64,000 nucleotides of DNA from Rhodococcus opacus B4 (GTDB lineage: Bacteria; Actinomycetota; Actinomycetes; Mycobacteriales; Mycobacteriaceae): the NCBI RefSeq assembly GCF_000010805.1, contig NC_012521.1:180998-244997 (forward strand), in the 5' to 3' direction. The position numbers and the translations under genes are program-made. Below are positions 17,125-24,695 of this stretch, in pieces (the stretch's first letter is position 1; every line of letters starts with the position of its first letter). The notes below the pieces were generated by a model. That model did not search any database and was not told the DNA's origin. It was given only the letters and a program-made list of their open reading frames with translations.

Positions 17125-18617
17125 GCCGCGGCGCCCCCCTCGGTGCGGTCCGGCTCTGCGGAGCCGGCGGTCCGTGCGTGTTCGGCCGAGGTGGCCAGCA
17201 ACCCGTCGATCAGTCCCAGCGGTTCCGTCCAGTCGTACTGGTTGAACTGGGTGTTGATGCGCAGGAACATCGGATCGCCGGCGTAGAAGCGTTCATAGAG
17301 TTCATGGCGTCCGCCGAAGGCGGAGACCGCCAGATCCGCTGCCACCTTGAAGACGGAAATGCGGTCGACGCTGCTGTTGTCGGGGCCGCGGTAGAACTTG
17401 GCCAGGTCCGACGCGATGGGGGAGTCGAACGCACTGACGTCGGCCGGCTGGTAGAGCAGTCCGCCGGCGAGGATCTGCTGGAGGATCTCGCGCACCCGTG
17501 GATACCAGCGGTTTCCGGAGTTGCGGATGGCGTACAGCGGCCGGAGGTCGGGGAAGAGGACACCGTCCTGGTTGGGCGTGGCGCCGGCCTCGGACGCGAG
17601 GATCGCGGCCCTTGTCAGTTCGATGTAGGTGCTGATCTCCCCGAGGGCGTCCCGGACCTGCGGGAACTGATCTGTCTTGACCACCTCGGTGGCCCGCTTC
17701 GCCAGCCCGGCGACGAACTGCAGCTTCGCCATCAGGCGGACCGAGGTCTGGGCTCCGGTGAAAGCGTTGGAGTTGATCTCCCAGATCCGGTTGACCCGCT
17801 CGTAGTCCTGGTTGATGAAGACCCGGTCCCAGGGCACGAGCACGTCGTCGAAGACGACCACCGCGTCCATCTCGTCGAACCGGCTCGACAGCGGCTGGTC
17901 GAACGCATTGCCGCCGCCGAACGGCTCCCGGCAGATCAGCCGCACGCCGGGTGCGTCGGTCGGGATGGCGAAGGCGATGGCGTAGGGCTTCTCCTCCGGG
18001 GCGAACTTGCGCAGCGAGAACGGCCAGACGAGGATCTCGTCGGAGTAGGGTGCGGCCGTCGCCAGCATCTTCGCGCCGCTGACGATCAGGCCCTCCGCGG
18101 TCTGCTCCTTGACCCCGAGATAGGTGTAGGGGTCGGGCTGCTGTGACGCGGGCTTGGACCGGTCCACGGGCGGGTCCGCGATCGCGTGGGACAGGAACAG
18201 GTCGTTGTCCCGCACGTGCCGGAAGTAGTCGCGTACCTTGTCGGCGTTGTCGCCGAAGAAGTCGGCATTGGCGTTCCAGGCCACCAGCATGGCGCTCACG
18301 AAATCCGTGGTGCGACCCATCATGCCCAGGGTGGAATCCGCCCACTTCTTGTGCATGGCGTGTCGTTGCTCCAGGTCCTCGCGGGAGCGCGGCTCGAGGA
18401 ACTGCACTCCGACCGGGCCGTCGCCGTCGGCGGGTTCGAAGAGCATGTCCTCGTTGCCGTCCTCGAACTGGAGGTCGTACAGGCGGGCGATCTCGGCGGC
18501 GGCACCGGCCGTGGCCGGGTGCCCGACGACATCGACGATCTTCTCCGATCCCACCCACAACTCGGGACTGTGCGTGCGCAACCTCTCGAGGTACGCTGCG
18601 CCGTTTCGTGCGGTCAT
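17121..18617 (-). CDS. HpaB-family FADH2-dependent phenol monooxygenase, oxygenase component
   Basis: This oxygenase of about 498 residues is of the 4-hydroxyphenylacetate 3-monooxygenase class. It adds an ortho hydroxyl to a phenol using FADH2 supplied by a separate reductase. Visible are the N-terminal RNGAAYLERLRTHSPELWVG, the flavin and substrate region (SKPASQQPDPYTYLGVKEQT, EGLIVSGAKMLATAAP), and VFDDVLVPWDRVFINQDYERV, a family hallmark. The start MTARNGAA at 18617 overlaps the hydrolase stop (ATGA). The likely partner is the flavin reductase at 21105, transcribed from its own promoter with a shared 15-bp motif. The product should be a catechol for the extradiol enzymes. Confidence 0.92.
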   Translation of the reverse strand: MTARNGAAYLERLRTHSPELWVGSEKIVDVVGHPATAGAAAEIARLYDLQFEDGNEDMLFEPADGDGPVGVQFLEPRSREDLEQRHAMHKKWADSTLGMMGRTTDFVSAMLVAWNANADFFGDNADKVRDYFRHVRDNDLFLSHAIADPPVDRSKPASQQPDPYTYLGVKEQTAEGLIVSGAKMLATAAPYSDEILVWPFSLRKFAPEEKPYAIAFAIPTDAPGVRLICREPFGGGNAFDQPLSSRFDEMDAVVVFDDVLVPWDRVFINQDYERVNRIWEINSNAFTGAQTSVRLMAKLQFVAGLAKRATEVVKTDQFPQVRDALGEISTYIELTRAAILASEAGATPNQDGVLFPDLRPLYAIRNSGNRWYPRVREILQQILAGGLLYQPADVSAFDSPIASDLAKFYRGPDNSSVDRISVFKVAADLAVSAFGGRHELYERFYAGDPMFLRINTQFNQYDWTEPLGLIDGLLATSAEHARTAGSAEPDRTEGGAAA

Positions 18618-19528
18618 GACTTTCCTTTCAAGAATCGAATGTGTGCCTCGTTGAACTCGTCCGGTTTCTCCCACTGCGGCCAATGCCCGGCCCCCTCGAT
18701 GACTTCCAGGCGACTTCCCGAGATGAGTGTTTCGAGCAGGGAGGCCTCTTCGACGGCGGCGGTCGGGTCGTGGTCGGTCCACAGCAACAAGGTCGGGGCG
18801 AGGATGCGGTCACACCATGTCGGTGACCACACGAAGGGGCGCCGGTACTCCCAGTCCTGCACCGCAAGGATGTTGGCCATCGCCGTCTCGAAGCCGGACT
18901 GGGAATAGATCCGCAGCCGCAGGCCCACGAGTTCGTCGGTGACCAGGGACGTGTCGTGGAAGAGCCACTCGACCCTGGCTCGCACGGTCTGCGGGCTGGC
19001 CTCACGAACCGCCTTCATGCTCGATTCCTTCAGGCCGGCCATCACCTCGGGCTTGTTGGTGATGTTCCCGGGTGTGTTGAGGACCATCCCGCGGACGCGA
19101 GTGGGGTGGTGCGCGGCCGTCCAGGCCGCGACCCAGCCGCCGAGGGACTCGCCCGAGAGGTCGGCCCGGTCGATGGACAGCGCGTCCATCAACGCCACGA
19201 GATGATCGCTGAGATAGTCGATGGTGTACGGCCGGTCGGGCTTGTCCGAGTAACCGTGCCCGGGCATGTCGTACAGGACCAGATGGAAATCCTTGGCCAG
19301 ATCCCGCACGTTGCGCGCGTACGCCTCCAGGTGCCCGCCCGTCCCGTGCACCAGGATCAGGCTCGGTCCGCTCCCGGCCTCCACGACCCGCGTCGCGACT
19401 CCGTCGACATCGACCGTTCGTTGAACCAGGTCGACACCCGCGAGGTCTCCCCAGATGCTCACATGCTCTTCCACGGCAATCCTTCCTGTTGCAACCAGGC
19501 CCGGCTGGTTCGGCTCGGCGGCAGTCAT
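18614..19528 (-). CDS. Alpha/beta hydrolase, MhpC-like
   Basis: This hydrolase of about 304 residues shows VEAGSGPSLILVHGTGGHLE (oxyanion HG), LYDMPGHGYSDKPDRPYTID, nucleophile Ser in LSGESLGGWVAAW, Asp in LLLWTDHDPTAAVEEAS and His in IEGAGHWPQWEKPDEF. It probably cleaves the extradiol ring-fission product of this operon by C-C hydrolysis, although ester hydrolysis is possible. It is the first gene of the minus-strand operon, 4-bp coupled to the HpaB-type gene. Several starts are possible (19543, 19528, or a GTG near VEEHVSIWGDL). The 15-bp motif CATACTAAGATCTCA lies about 90 bases upstream. Confidence 0.87.
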   Translation of the reverse strand: MTAAEPNQPGLVATGRIAVEEHVSIWGDLAGVDLVQRTVDVDGVATRVVEAGSGPSLILVHGTGGHLEAYARNVRDLAKDFHLVLYDMPGHGYSDKPDRPYTIDYLSDHLVALMDALSIDRADLSGESLGGWVAAWTAAHHPTRVRGMVLNTPGNITNKPEVMAGLKESSMKAVREASPQTVRARVEWLFHDTSLVTDELVGLRLRIYSQSGFETAMANILAVQDWEYRRPFVWSPTWCDRILAPTLLLWTDHDPTAAVEEASLLETLISGSRLEVIEGAGHWPQWEKPDEFNEAHIRFLKGKS

Positions 19529-19618
19529 GCCGCCCCGATACATTTCGCCGGCCGGATGCCTATCCCCGGTACCTGACTGATATCCGACCAGTGACTGCGA
19601 TCACACGTAACATGCTGG

Positions 19619-19633
19619 CATACTAAGATCTCA
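19619..19633 (-). promoter_or_regulatory. Putative operator CATACTAAGATCTCA, site 1
   Basis: The exact 15-mer CATACTAAGATCTCA is found here upstream of the minus-strand hydrolase/monooxygenase operon and again at 21073-21087 upstream of the flavin reductase. A variant occurs in the promoter of the GntR gene between them (20798-20810, reverse strand TACTAGAATCTGA). Sharing across the operons flanking one regulator suggests that this is its binding site. Confidence 0.6.
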
Positions 19634-20096
19634 ATGACAAGATGCTGTTTTTCCGCCGCGGTGTCGCGTGGGGCCGCCAGGCGGATGCGGTGACCGACAC
19701 AGCGATGCCCCACACATGCTTGCGCCGGTGCAGACAGCGGAGCGGCTCCGCGCCCTGCCCGGGCTCGGTGTCCGCGGGCGGATGCGGCGCACGGGGTAAG
19801 CCGTGCTTCCCCGGCCCGCACAGCGGAGTGTGCGCGCTACTCGCGTTCTGCTCTCGGAACGATCTCGGCGGTCGCCTCAGAGATCATCGCCGTCGACCTC
19901 CCCGTGTTCGCCCTGACGGGCACGCGCCATTCGGCCGGATTCAACTCACGGGGCGGGGACGCCGCTCGGGTCGGTCTTTCTCCGGCACTCCGGAGCCTGA
20001 TGGCGCTTCGCCGCCCGGCTACGGCTGGGCCGCGGGCTTACACCCTGTCGAGGGTGACCCGCTGCCTCGCCTGCCGTGGACGTGACCGGCGAGTGG
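19634..20096. other. Intergenic, 460 bases, no gene seen
   Basis: The stretch lies between the operator upstream of the hydrolase operon and the end of the GntR gene. Frames here are short and show no domain. It could hold an untranslated leader or decayed sequence. Confidence 0.5.
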
Positions 20097-20738
20097 CTAG
20101 ATGTGAACGCCCATCCAGAATCGCGAGAGATGCCCTTCCATGAGCTCTCGCGCAAGCCCTGGTTCCCGGCGCGAGATCGCCCCTGCAATGTCGGAGTGTT
20201 CACTCTGAGATCTGCGCAGGTCCGTGCTGACTCGGTTCTTCTGGATGTAAAAATCGCTCAGATCCCAGGCGTGTTTGGCGAGCTCGGTCAGTCGCTGGTT
20301 GCCGCTGGCTGCCAGCACGGCGGAGTGGAAGTCGCGGTTCGCGGCCGCGAAGGCCGCCGCATCGTCCGCCTCGGCTGGGCCGGCGCAGCGGCCAAGTGCA
20401 GCATCGATGTCGGCCAGTTGCACCTCGGTGGCGTTGAGGGCTGCCAGCTTGGCGCCCGCACCTTCGAGGATTCCGGCCAGGGCGAAATGCTCACGGACCC
20501 TCTCTTCGTCGGGGATGATCACCCGGCACCCCACCTGGGGGATGATGGAAATGAATCCCTCGGACGCCAGCCGCATCGCAGCGTCCATGACCGGCCGGCG
20601 GCTCACGCCGAACTCCTGAGCGAGTTCGTAGGTGCTCAGGACCTCCCCGAACTGGTAATGCCCTTGCATCAGCCGGGTGCGGAGGGCGTCGTAGATCTGG
20701 TCCGTCTTGCTCCCCGACGCGGTCATGGTCATGGTCAT
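20097..20738 (-). CDS. GntR-family (FCD) transcriptional regulator
   Basis: This regulator of about 213 residues has an N-terminal winged helix (KTDQIYDALRTRLMQGHYQF, ELAQEFGVSRRPVMDAAMRL, GFISIIPQVGCRVIIP) and a C-terminal all-helical FCD ligand domain (FALAGILEGAGAKLAAL, NRDFHSAVLAASGNQRL, SEHSDIAGAISRREP). The FCD metal-binding Asp/His positions are recognisable. The start sits in a triple ATGACC repeat, so it could be 20738, 20732 or 20726. It lies between the two arms of the monooxygenase/extradiol regulon and most likely represses both until an aromatic ligand binds. It is clearly paralogous to the regulator at 27236. Confidence 0.88.
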   Translation of the reverse strand: MTMTMTASGSKTDQIYDALRTRLMQGHYQFGEVLSTYELAQEFGVSRRPVMDAAMRLASEGFISIIPQVGCRVIIPDEERVREHFALAGILEGAGAKLAALNATEVQLADIDAALGRCAGPAEADDAAAFAAANRDFHSAVLAASGNQRLTELAKHAWDLSDFYIQKNRVSTDLRRSQSEHSDIAGAISRREPGLARELMEGHLSRFWMGVHI

Positions 20739-20797
20739 GGAACATCCAGCCTCTCGACGATCACTGCACGGGACCAAACCGATGAGGGTTGACCCTG

Positions 20798-20819
20798 TCA
20801 GATTCTAGTATTTCAATAC
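20798..20819 (-). promoter_or_regulatory. Putative autoregulatory operator of the GntR gene
   Basis: Two overlapping signals precede the GntR start. One is a degenerate copy of the shared motif (reverse strand TACTAGAATCTGA, 20798-20810). The other is the inverted repeat GTATT-TC-AATAC at 20808-20819. The position suggests autoregulation. Confidence 0.45.
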
Positions 20820-21072
20820 CATATCTCGCTCGAGAATACGGCTCACACGATCGTACTCGAGGCGCTCGATGATGCGGTCCAACCGAACGCGGCGACGGAA
20901 CAGATGGCGCCCAGAGGATCCATCAAACGCCCTCTGGGCTAGGTGAATGCGGCCGACCGTGGGGCTGCCTTACCGGCGGTCGACGACGACGTAGATCGCC
21001 GGTGGACCGGAACAGCTTCCGGTCGCCTTTGACGGAGAGGCTTGTCAGGTCGATCACACACCCCTAAGCTGA

Positions 21073-21087
21073 CATACTAAGATCTCA
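21073..21087 (+). promoter_or_regulatory. Putative operator CATACTAAGATCTCA, site 2
   Basis: This is an exact 15-base match to the site at 19619-19633. It ends 18 bases before the flavin reductase ATG, where a bound repressor would block transcription or initiation. Confidence 0.6.
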
Positions 21088-21104
21088 GTTCGAGAGGTGG
21101 AGCA

Positions 21105-21713
21105 ATGAGCACATCGACGTCGACTACTACTACTACTACTACTACTACTACCGGCCCGGATGCGGCGCCCCCTGTGGAACCCCGGCGTTTCCGTAATGTC
21201 ATGGGGCGCTTCACCACCGGAGTGACGATCATCGGTACCAAACACGCCGATGGCATCCACGCCATGACCGCCAACGGATTCATGTCGGTGTCTTTGGACC
21301 CGGCTCTGGCGATGGTGTCCATTGCTACCAAGGCGAAGATGCACGAGATGCTGCTCGCCAGCGGCCGCTACGGGGTGAGCTTTCTCGGTGCCGACCAGGA
21401 AACCGTTAGCCGGCACTTCAGCGGGCGCCCCGACCTCCTTCCGGATTTCAGCTTCGACGAGATCGCCGGTGCCCCCCTGGTACGGGGCGCCCTGGCTCGC
21501 ATCAGTGTCGAGGTGGTCGACGCCCACCGCGCCGGGGACCACACCCTCTTCATCGGGAAGGTCCACCATTTGGACGACGCCCCGGGCGACCCACTCGTTT
21601 TCTACTCCGGCGGCTACCGACACCTACTGCGCGCAGCGCACGACACCGAATACTCCGACGCCTGGTCCGGCTTCTGCCTCGAACCGACCGGCCCGCTCAC
21701 CCTTGCCGGCTGA
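21105..21713 (+). CDS. Flavin reductase (HpaC/HsaB-like), with poly-Thr N-terminus
   Basis: This 202-residue NAD(P)H:flavin oxidoreductase of the flavin_Reduct family would provide FADH2 or FMNH2 to the HpaB-type oxygenase. Seen are FRNVMGRFTTGVTIIGTKHA, HAMTANGFMSVSLDPALAMV, YGVSFLGADQETVSRHFSG and the terminal His region LFIGKVHHLDD and PLVFYSGGYRHL. The start has a good site (AGAGGTGGAG). Residues 3-16 are Ser/Thr, mostly encoded by an (ACT)n repeat at about 21124-21151, an unusual flexible tail. It is followed 55 bases later by the MhpB-type dioxygenase in the same operon. Confidence 0.9.
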   Translation: MSTSTSTTTTTTTTTTGPDAAPPVEPRRFRNVMGRFTTGVTIIGTKHADGIHAMTANGFMSVSLDPALAMVSIATKAKMHEMLLASGRYGVSFLGADQETVSRHFSGRPDLLPDFSFDEIAGAPLVRGALARISVEVVDAHRAGDHTLFIGKVHHLDDAPGDPLVFYSGGYRHLLRAAHDTEYSDAWSGFCLEPTGPLTLAG

Positions 21714-21767
21714 GTGCTGGCCCGCCGCTGAGGCGAAGACCATATTGTTCACCGAAGGGAACCGATA

Positions 21768-22730
21768 ATGACGCTCGCGCTGGTCTGCACGTCACACAGT
21801 CCGCTGCTGGAGTTCAACAACCCCCCGCCCGAGGTCCGCACAGAGGTGGACAGGGCCTTCGCGCAGGCCCGGCAGTTCATCGAAGACTACGACCCCGACC
21901 TCGTCGTTTCCTTCGCCCCCGATCACTACAACGGGTTCTTCTACAAGCTCATGCCGTCATTTTGCATCGGCTTCGAGGCCTCGGGCGTGGGGGACTTCGG
22001 CAGCTCCGCCGGCCGGCTCGACGTGCCCTCGGCGCTTGCCGAGCAGATGGCGCAGTCGGTGCTGGACCAGGGCGTGGACATTGCAGTCTCCCTCGAGATG
22101 GAAGTCGACCACGGTGCGGTCCAGCCCTTGGAAATCCTGCTCGGGGGCATCGCGACGAAGCCGGTGATCCCGATCTTCGTCAATTCCGTGGCGGCACCGT
22201 TCGCGCCGATGAAGCGAATCCGCCTGCTCGGCGAGGCCGTGGGCACATTCCTGAAGAATTTCGACGGGAACGTTCTGCTCCTCGGGTCCGGTGGTCTGTC
22301 CCACGACCCGCCGGTACCGCGGCTCGAGGCAGCGACCGGGGAACAACGGAAGATGTTGCTGGGTGGCCGCCACCCCACCGCCGCGGCGCGAGCGGTCCGC
22401 CAGCAGCGGGTTATCGACACCGCCAAGGCCTTCACCAGGGGTGAGGCCGGCATCATGGACCTCGCCCCGGAGTGGGACCGGCAACTTCTTGACATCCTGG
22501 CCTCCGGGGAGCTGGAACGGCTCGATGCGTGGACCGCCAAGGAGATGGCCGCCACGGCAGGCAACTCCGCCCACGAAGTGCGCACCTGGGTCGCGGCCCA
22601 CAACGCCCTGAAAGCGGCCGCCGGCCAGTACACGGTGACCTCCGAGTACTACCGGCCCATTCCCGAGTACATCGCCGGGTTCGCCGTGACCACGGCCGTA
22701 CCCGTTCACACGACCGCCGGCCTCACGTAA
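21768..22730 (+). CDS. MhpB-type (LigB-fold) extradiol dioxygenase
   Basis: This 320-residue enzyme of the type II extradiol class resembles 2,3-dihydroxyphenylpropionate/2,3-dihydroxycinnamate 1,2-dioxygenase (MhpB). The N-terminal LALVCTSHSPLLEFNNPPPE has the catalytic His, followed by VSFAPDHYNGFFYKLMPSFC with metal-site His, EMEVDHGAVQPLEILLGG and LLLGSGGLSHDPPVPRLE with conserved His. GAGIMDLAPEWDRQLLD is a family signature. SD GAAGGGAA precedes the ATG. Known family members open 3-substituted catechols with side-chain acids. With a hydroxylase, hydrolase and reductase nearby, a hydroxyphenyl-alkanoate pathway is plausible. It is unrelated in fold to the enzyme at 14981. Confidence 0.92.
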   Translation: MTLALVCTSHSPLLEFNNPPPEVRTEVDRAFAQARQFIEDYDPDLVVSFAPDHYNGFFYKLMPSFCIGFEASGVGDFGSSAGRLDVPSALAEQMAQSVLDQGVDIAVSLEMEVDHGAVQPLEILLGGIATKPVIPIFVNSVAAPFAPMKRIRLLGEAVGTFLKNFDGNVLLLGSGGLSHDPPVPRLEAATGEQRKMLLGGRHPTAAARAVRQQRVIDTAKAFTRGEAGIMDLAPEWDRQLLDILASGELERLDAWTAKEMAATAGNSAHEVRTWVAAHNALKAAAGQYTVTSEYYRPIPEYIAGFAVTTAVPVHTTAGLT

Positions 22731-22759
22731 ACAGCGGTCGCTGCCGGAACGGTGCGCGC

Positions 22760-23189
22760 ATGAATGACGCCGACACGCCGGAACACCATCGACCAGGCGC
22801 AGCCGGCCGACCTCGGCGCTCTCGCCGCGATCTCCTCGCTGCCGCAAGCAGGCGTATCCCGATCTCCCCGCTCTCCGAACGCTGTCCGGGCTGACCATCG
22901 ACGGGGCCTACCTGGATCCAGACCAGCGTGCGCGCTCACCTGCTCGGCTCGGGCAGAATGCTGTGTGGGCACAAAGTGGGGGTGACCTCGCAGGTGATGC
23001 AGCGTCAGCTCGGGGTCGACCAGCCGGACTTCGGATTCCTGCTCGACGAGATGATCTTCGAGTCCGATCGGTGCGTTCCTGCGGACCGATTCATCACCCC
23101 ACGTGTGGAACCCGAGGTGGCATTCATCCTCCAGGAGGATCGTGCGGGCGCGGGCCTCACCATCGAGGATGCTGCAGCCGCAGTGGGCC
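22760..23189 (+). pseudogene. 2-hydroxypenta-2,4-dienoate hydratase (MhpD-like) remnant
   Basis: Frameshifted pieces start near 22780 (TIDQAQPADLGALAA) and continue from about 22928 with [40 protein letters not shown] and [13 protein letters not shown]. This matches the N-terminal half of MhpD/BphH-type hydratases. The C-terminal half is missing; the sequence passes directly into an acetaldehyde dehydrogenase fragment. An intact homologue is at 46145. Confidence 0.8.
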
Positions 23190-23358
23190 GGATCCGACGG
23201 ACTGGCCCGGGCTACCCGTCTCGGAGTGCCCGCTACCGCTGCCGGTGTCGACGGTCTCATCGGCATGCCCGGCTTCGAAGACATCGACATCGTCTTCGAC
23301 GTCACCTCGGCTGTAGCGCACATCGCGAACGCAGAAAGACTCGCCGGGTACGGGAACA
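23190..23358 (+). pseudogene. Acetaldehyde dehydrogenase (MhpF/BphJ-like) internal fragment
   Basis: A piece of about 55 codons reads [20 protein letters not shown] and [20 protein letters not shown], matching the region just after the Rossmann loop of acylating acetaldehyde dehydrogenases. The intact gene at 45156 has [20 protein letters not shown] at the same place. Both ends are lost by deletion. Confidence 0.8.
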
Positions 23359-24143
23359 AGCTCTCACGACGGCGCGGCTGACCACACTGTTGCTGCCCGG
23401 TATCGGAACAATCGACGAGCTGAAGCTCGTGCATTCACTCGGCGTTAGATCGGTCCGCGTCGCCACACACGCCACCGAGGCGGACGTCTCCGCGCAGCAC
23501 ATCAGCGCGGCACGAGAATTGGGCATGGACGTTTCCGGGGTTCTGATGATGAGCCACATGGCGTCACCGACGCACCTCGCCGAGCAAGCCAAGCTGATGT
23601 AAGCCTACGGCGTCCACTGCGCGTACATCACCGACTCGGGTGGCCGTCTGACCATGAACGACATACGAGCGCGGATGCGCGCTTACCGAGAGGTCCTCGA
23701 TCCCGAGACGGAGATCGGAATCCACGCACACCAGAATCTGTCACTGTCCGTGGCTAACTCCGGGGTTGCGGTCGAGGAAGGAGCTGCCAGGGTCGACGCA
23801 TCCCTGGCCGGGCAAGGAGTTCGAAGCGGGCAACACCCCCATCGAAGCGTTCATCGCCCTCGCAGACCTGACCGGATGGAAGCACACCGGTGATCTGTTC
23901 AAGTTGCAGGACACGGCTGACGGCATCGTCCGGCCGCTGCAGGACCGTCCGGTGCAAGTGGACAGGGAGACAATCACTTTGGGCTACTCGGGCGTTTACT
24001 CCAGCTTCCTCCGGCACGCGGAGCGTGCGGCCACCACCTACGTACTCGACACCCGCGAAATCCTCGTCGAGGTCGGGCGGCGCGGACTCGTCGGCGGTCA
24101 AGAAGACATGATCGTCGACATCGCACCCGACCTCTCGGCCTAG
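23359..24143 (+). pseudogene. 4-hydroxy-2-oxovalerate aldolase (MhpE/BphI-like) remnant
   Basis: Missing the first 80 or so codons, it reads [40 protein letters not shown] and [13 protein letters not shown], then a nonsense TAA at 23600 where homologues have Glu. It continues in the same frame ([40 protein letters not shown]) to a frameshift near 23815. The end is normal ([35 protein letters not shown]). It is inactive. The full-length paralogue is at 44140. Confidence 0.85.
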
Positions 24144-24248
24144 ATCTTACGGGGCTTCGCCCGCCCGACGAGTCGTGTGGTGGCGGCTGCGCTCAGGGGC
24201 ACCGGCGGGTCGGGGTGGTGACCCTGGTCGACGACGTCGATCGGGTGC

Positions 24249-24690
24249 ATGGATCGTCGTAGCGGTTGGTTGGCCTACTGGCCGCCCGACCCACCGGAGC
24301 CCACCATCACCGAGAAAAGCCGCGACGCCGACGGTCGGAGCTATCCGTGGAGCGTCAGGTCCACTGGCATGGTCAACCACTACTACTTCTACTGCGTCGC
24401 CGCCGACTTCGGCCCGTTCTTCCTCGAGTTCTGCTCGTCCTTTTCCTGCAACGCCAAACTCTGTATCAACGGCCGCCACTGGGCCCAGCGTCAGGCCGCG
24501 GGGGCAGGGCTCGGGTTCACCGCACTGGCACTCGACAACGGGTTCGCCGCGGTCGACGATCCGGCCGTGCTGCAGGCGATCTGCGACCGGCTCACCGGGG
24601 CACGGATCGATGCGCTGCTGCGCAAGTGGCTGGCGATGCTGCCCGATCCGTTCACCGGCGCCGACCGGGACGGTGAGCCAGTTCCGGAGG
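24249..24690 (+). pseudogene. Fragment of a conserved actinobacterial protein of unknown function
   Basis: The translation contains VNHYYFYCVAADFGPFFLEF, NAKLCINGRHWAQRQAAGAG and DDPAVLQAICDRLTGARIDA, a pattern I associate with a larger uncharacterised actinobacterial family. Sequence resembling the family begins and ends abruptly, and the frame then continues as a non-coding shadow through the next gene. It probably marks a recombination junction between the decayed lower pathway and the ETF operon. Confidence 0.5.
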
Positions 24691-24695
24691 AGGGA

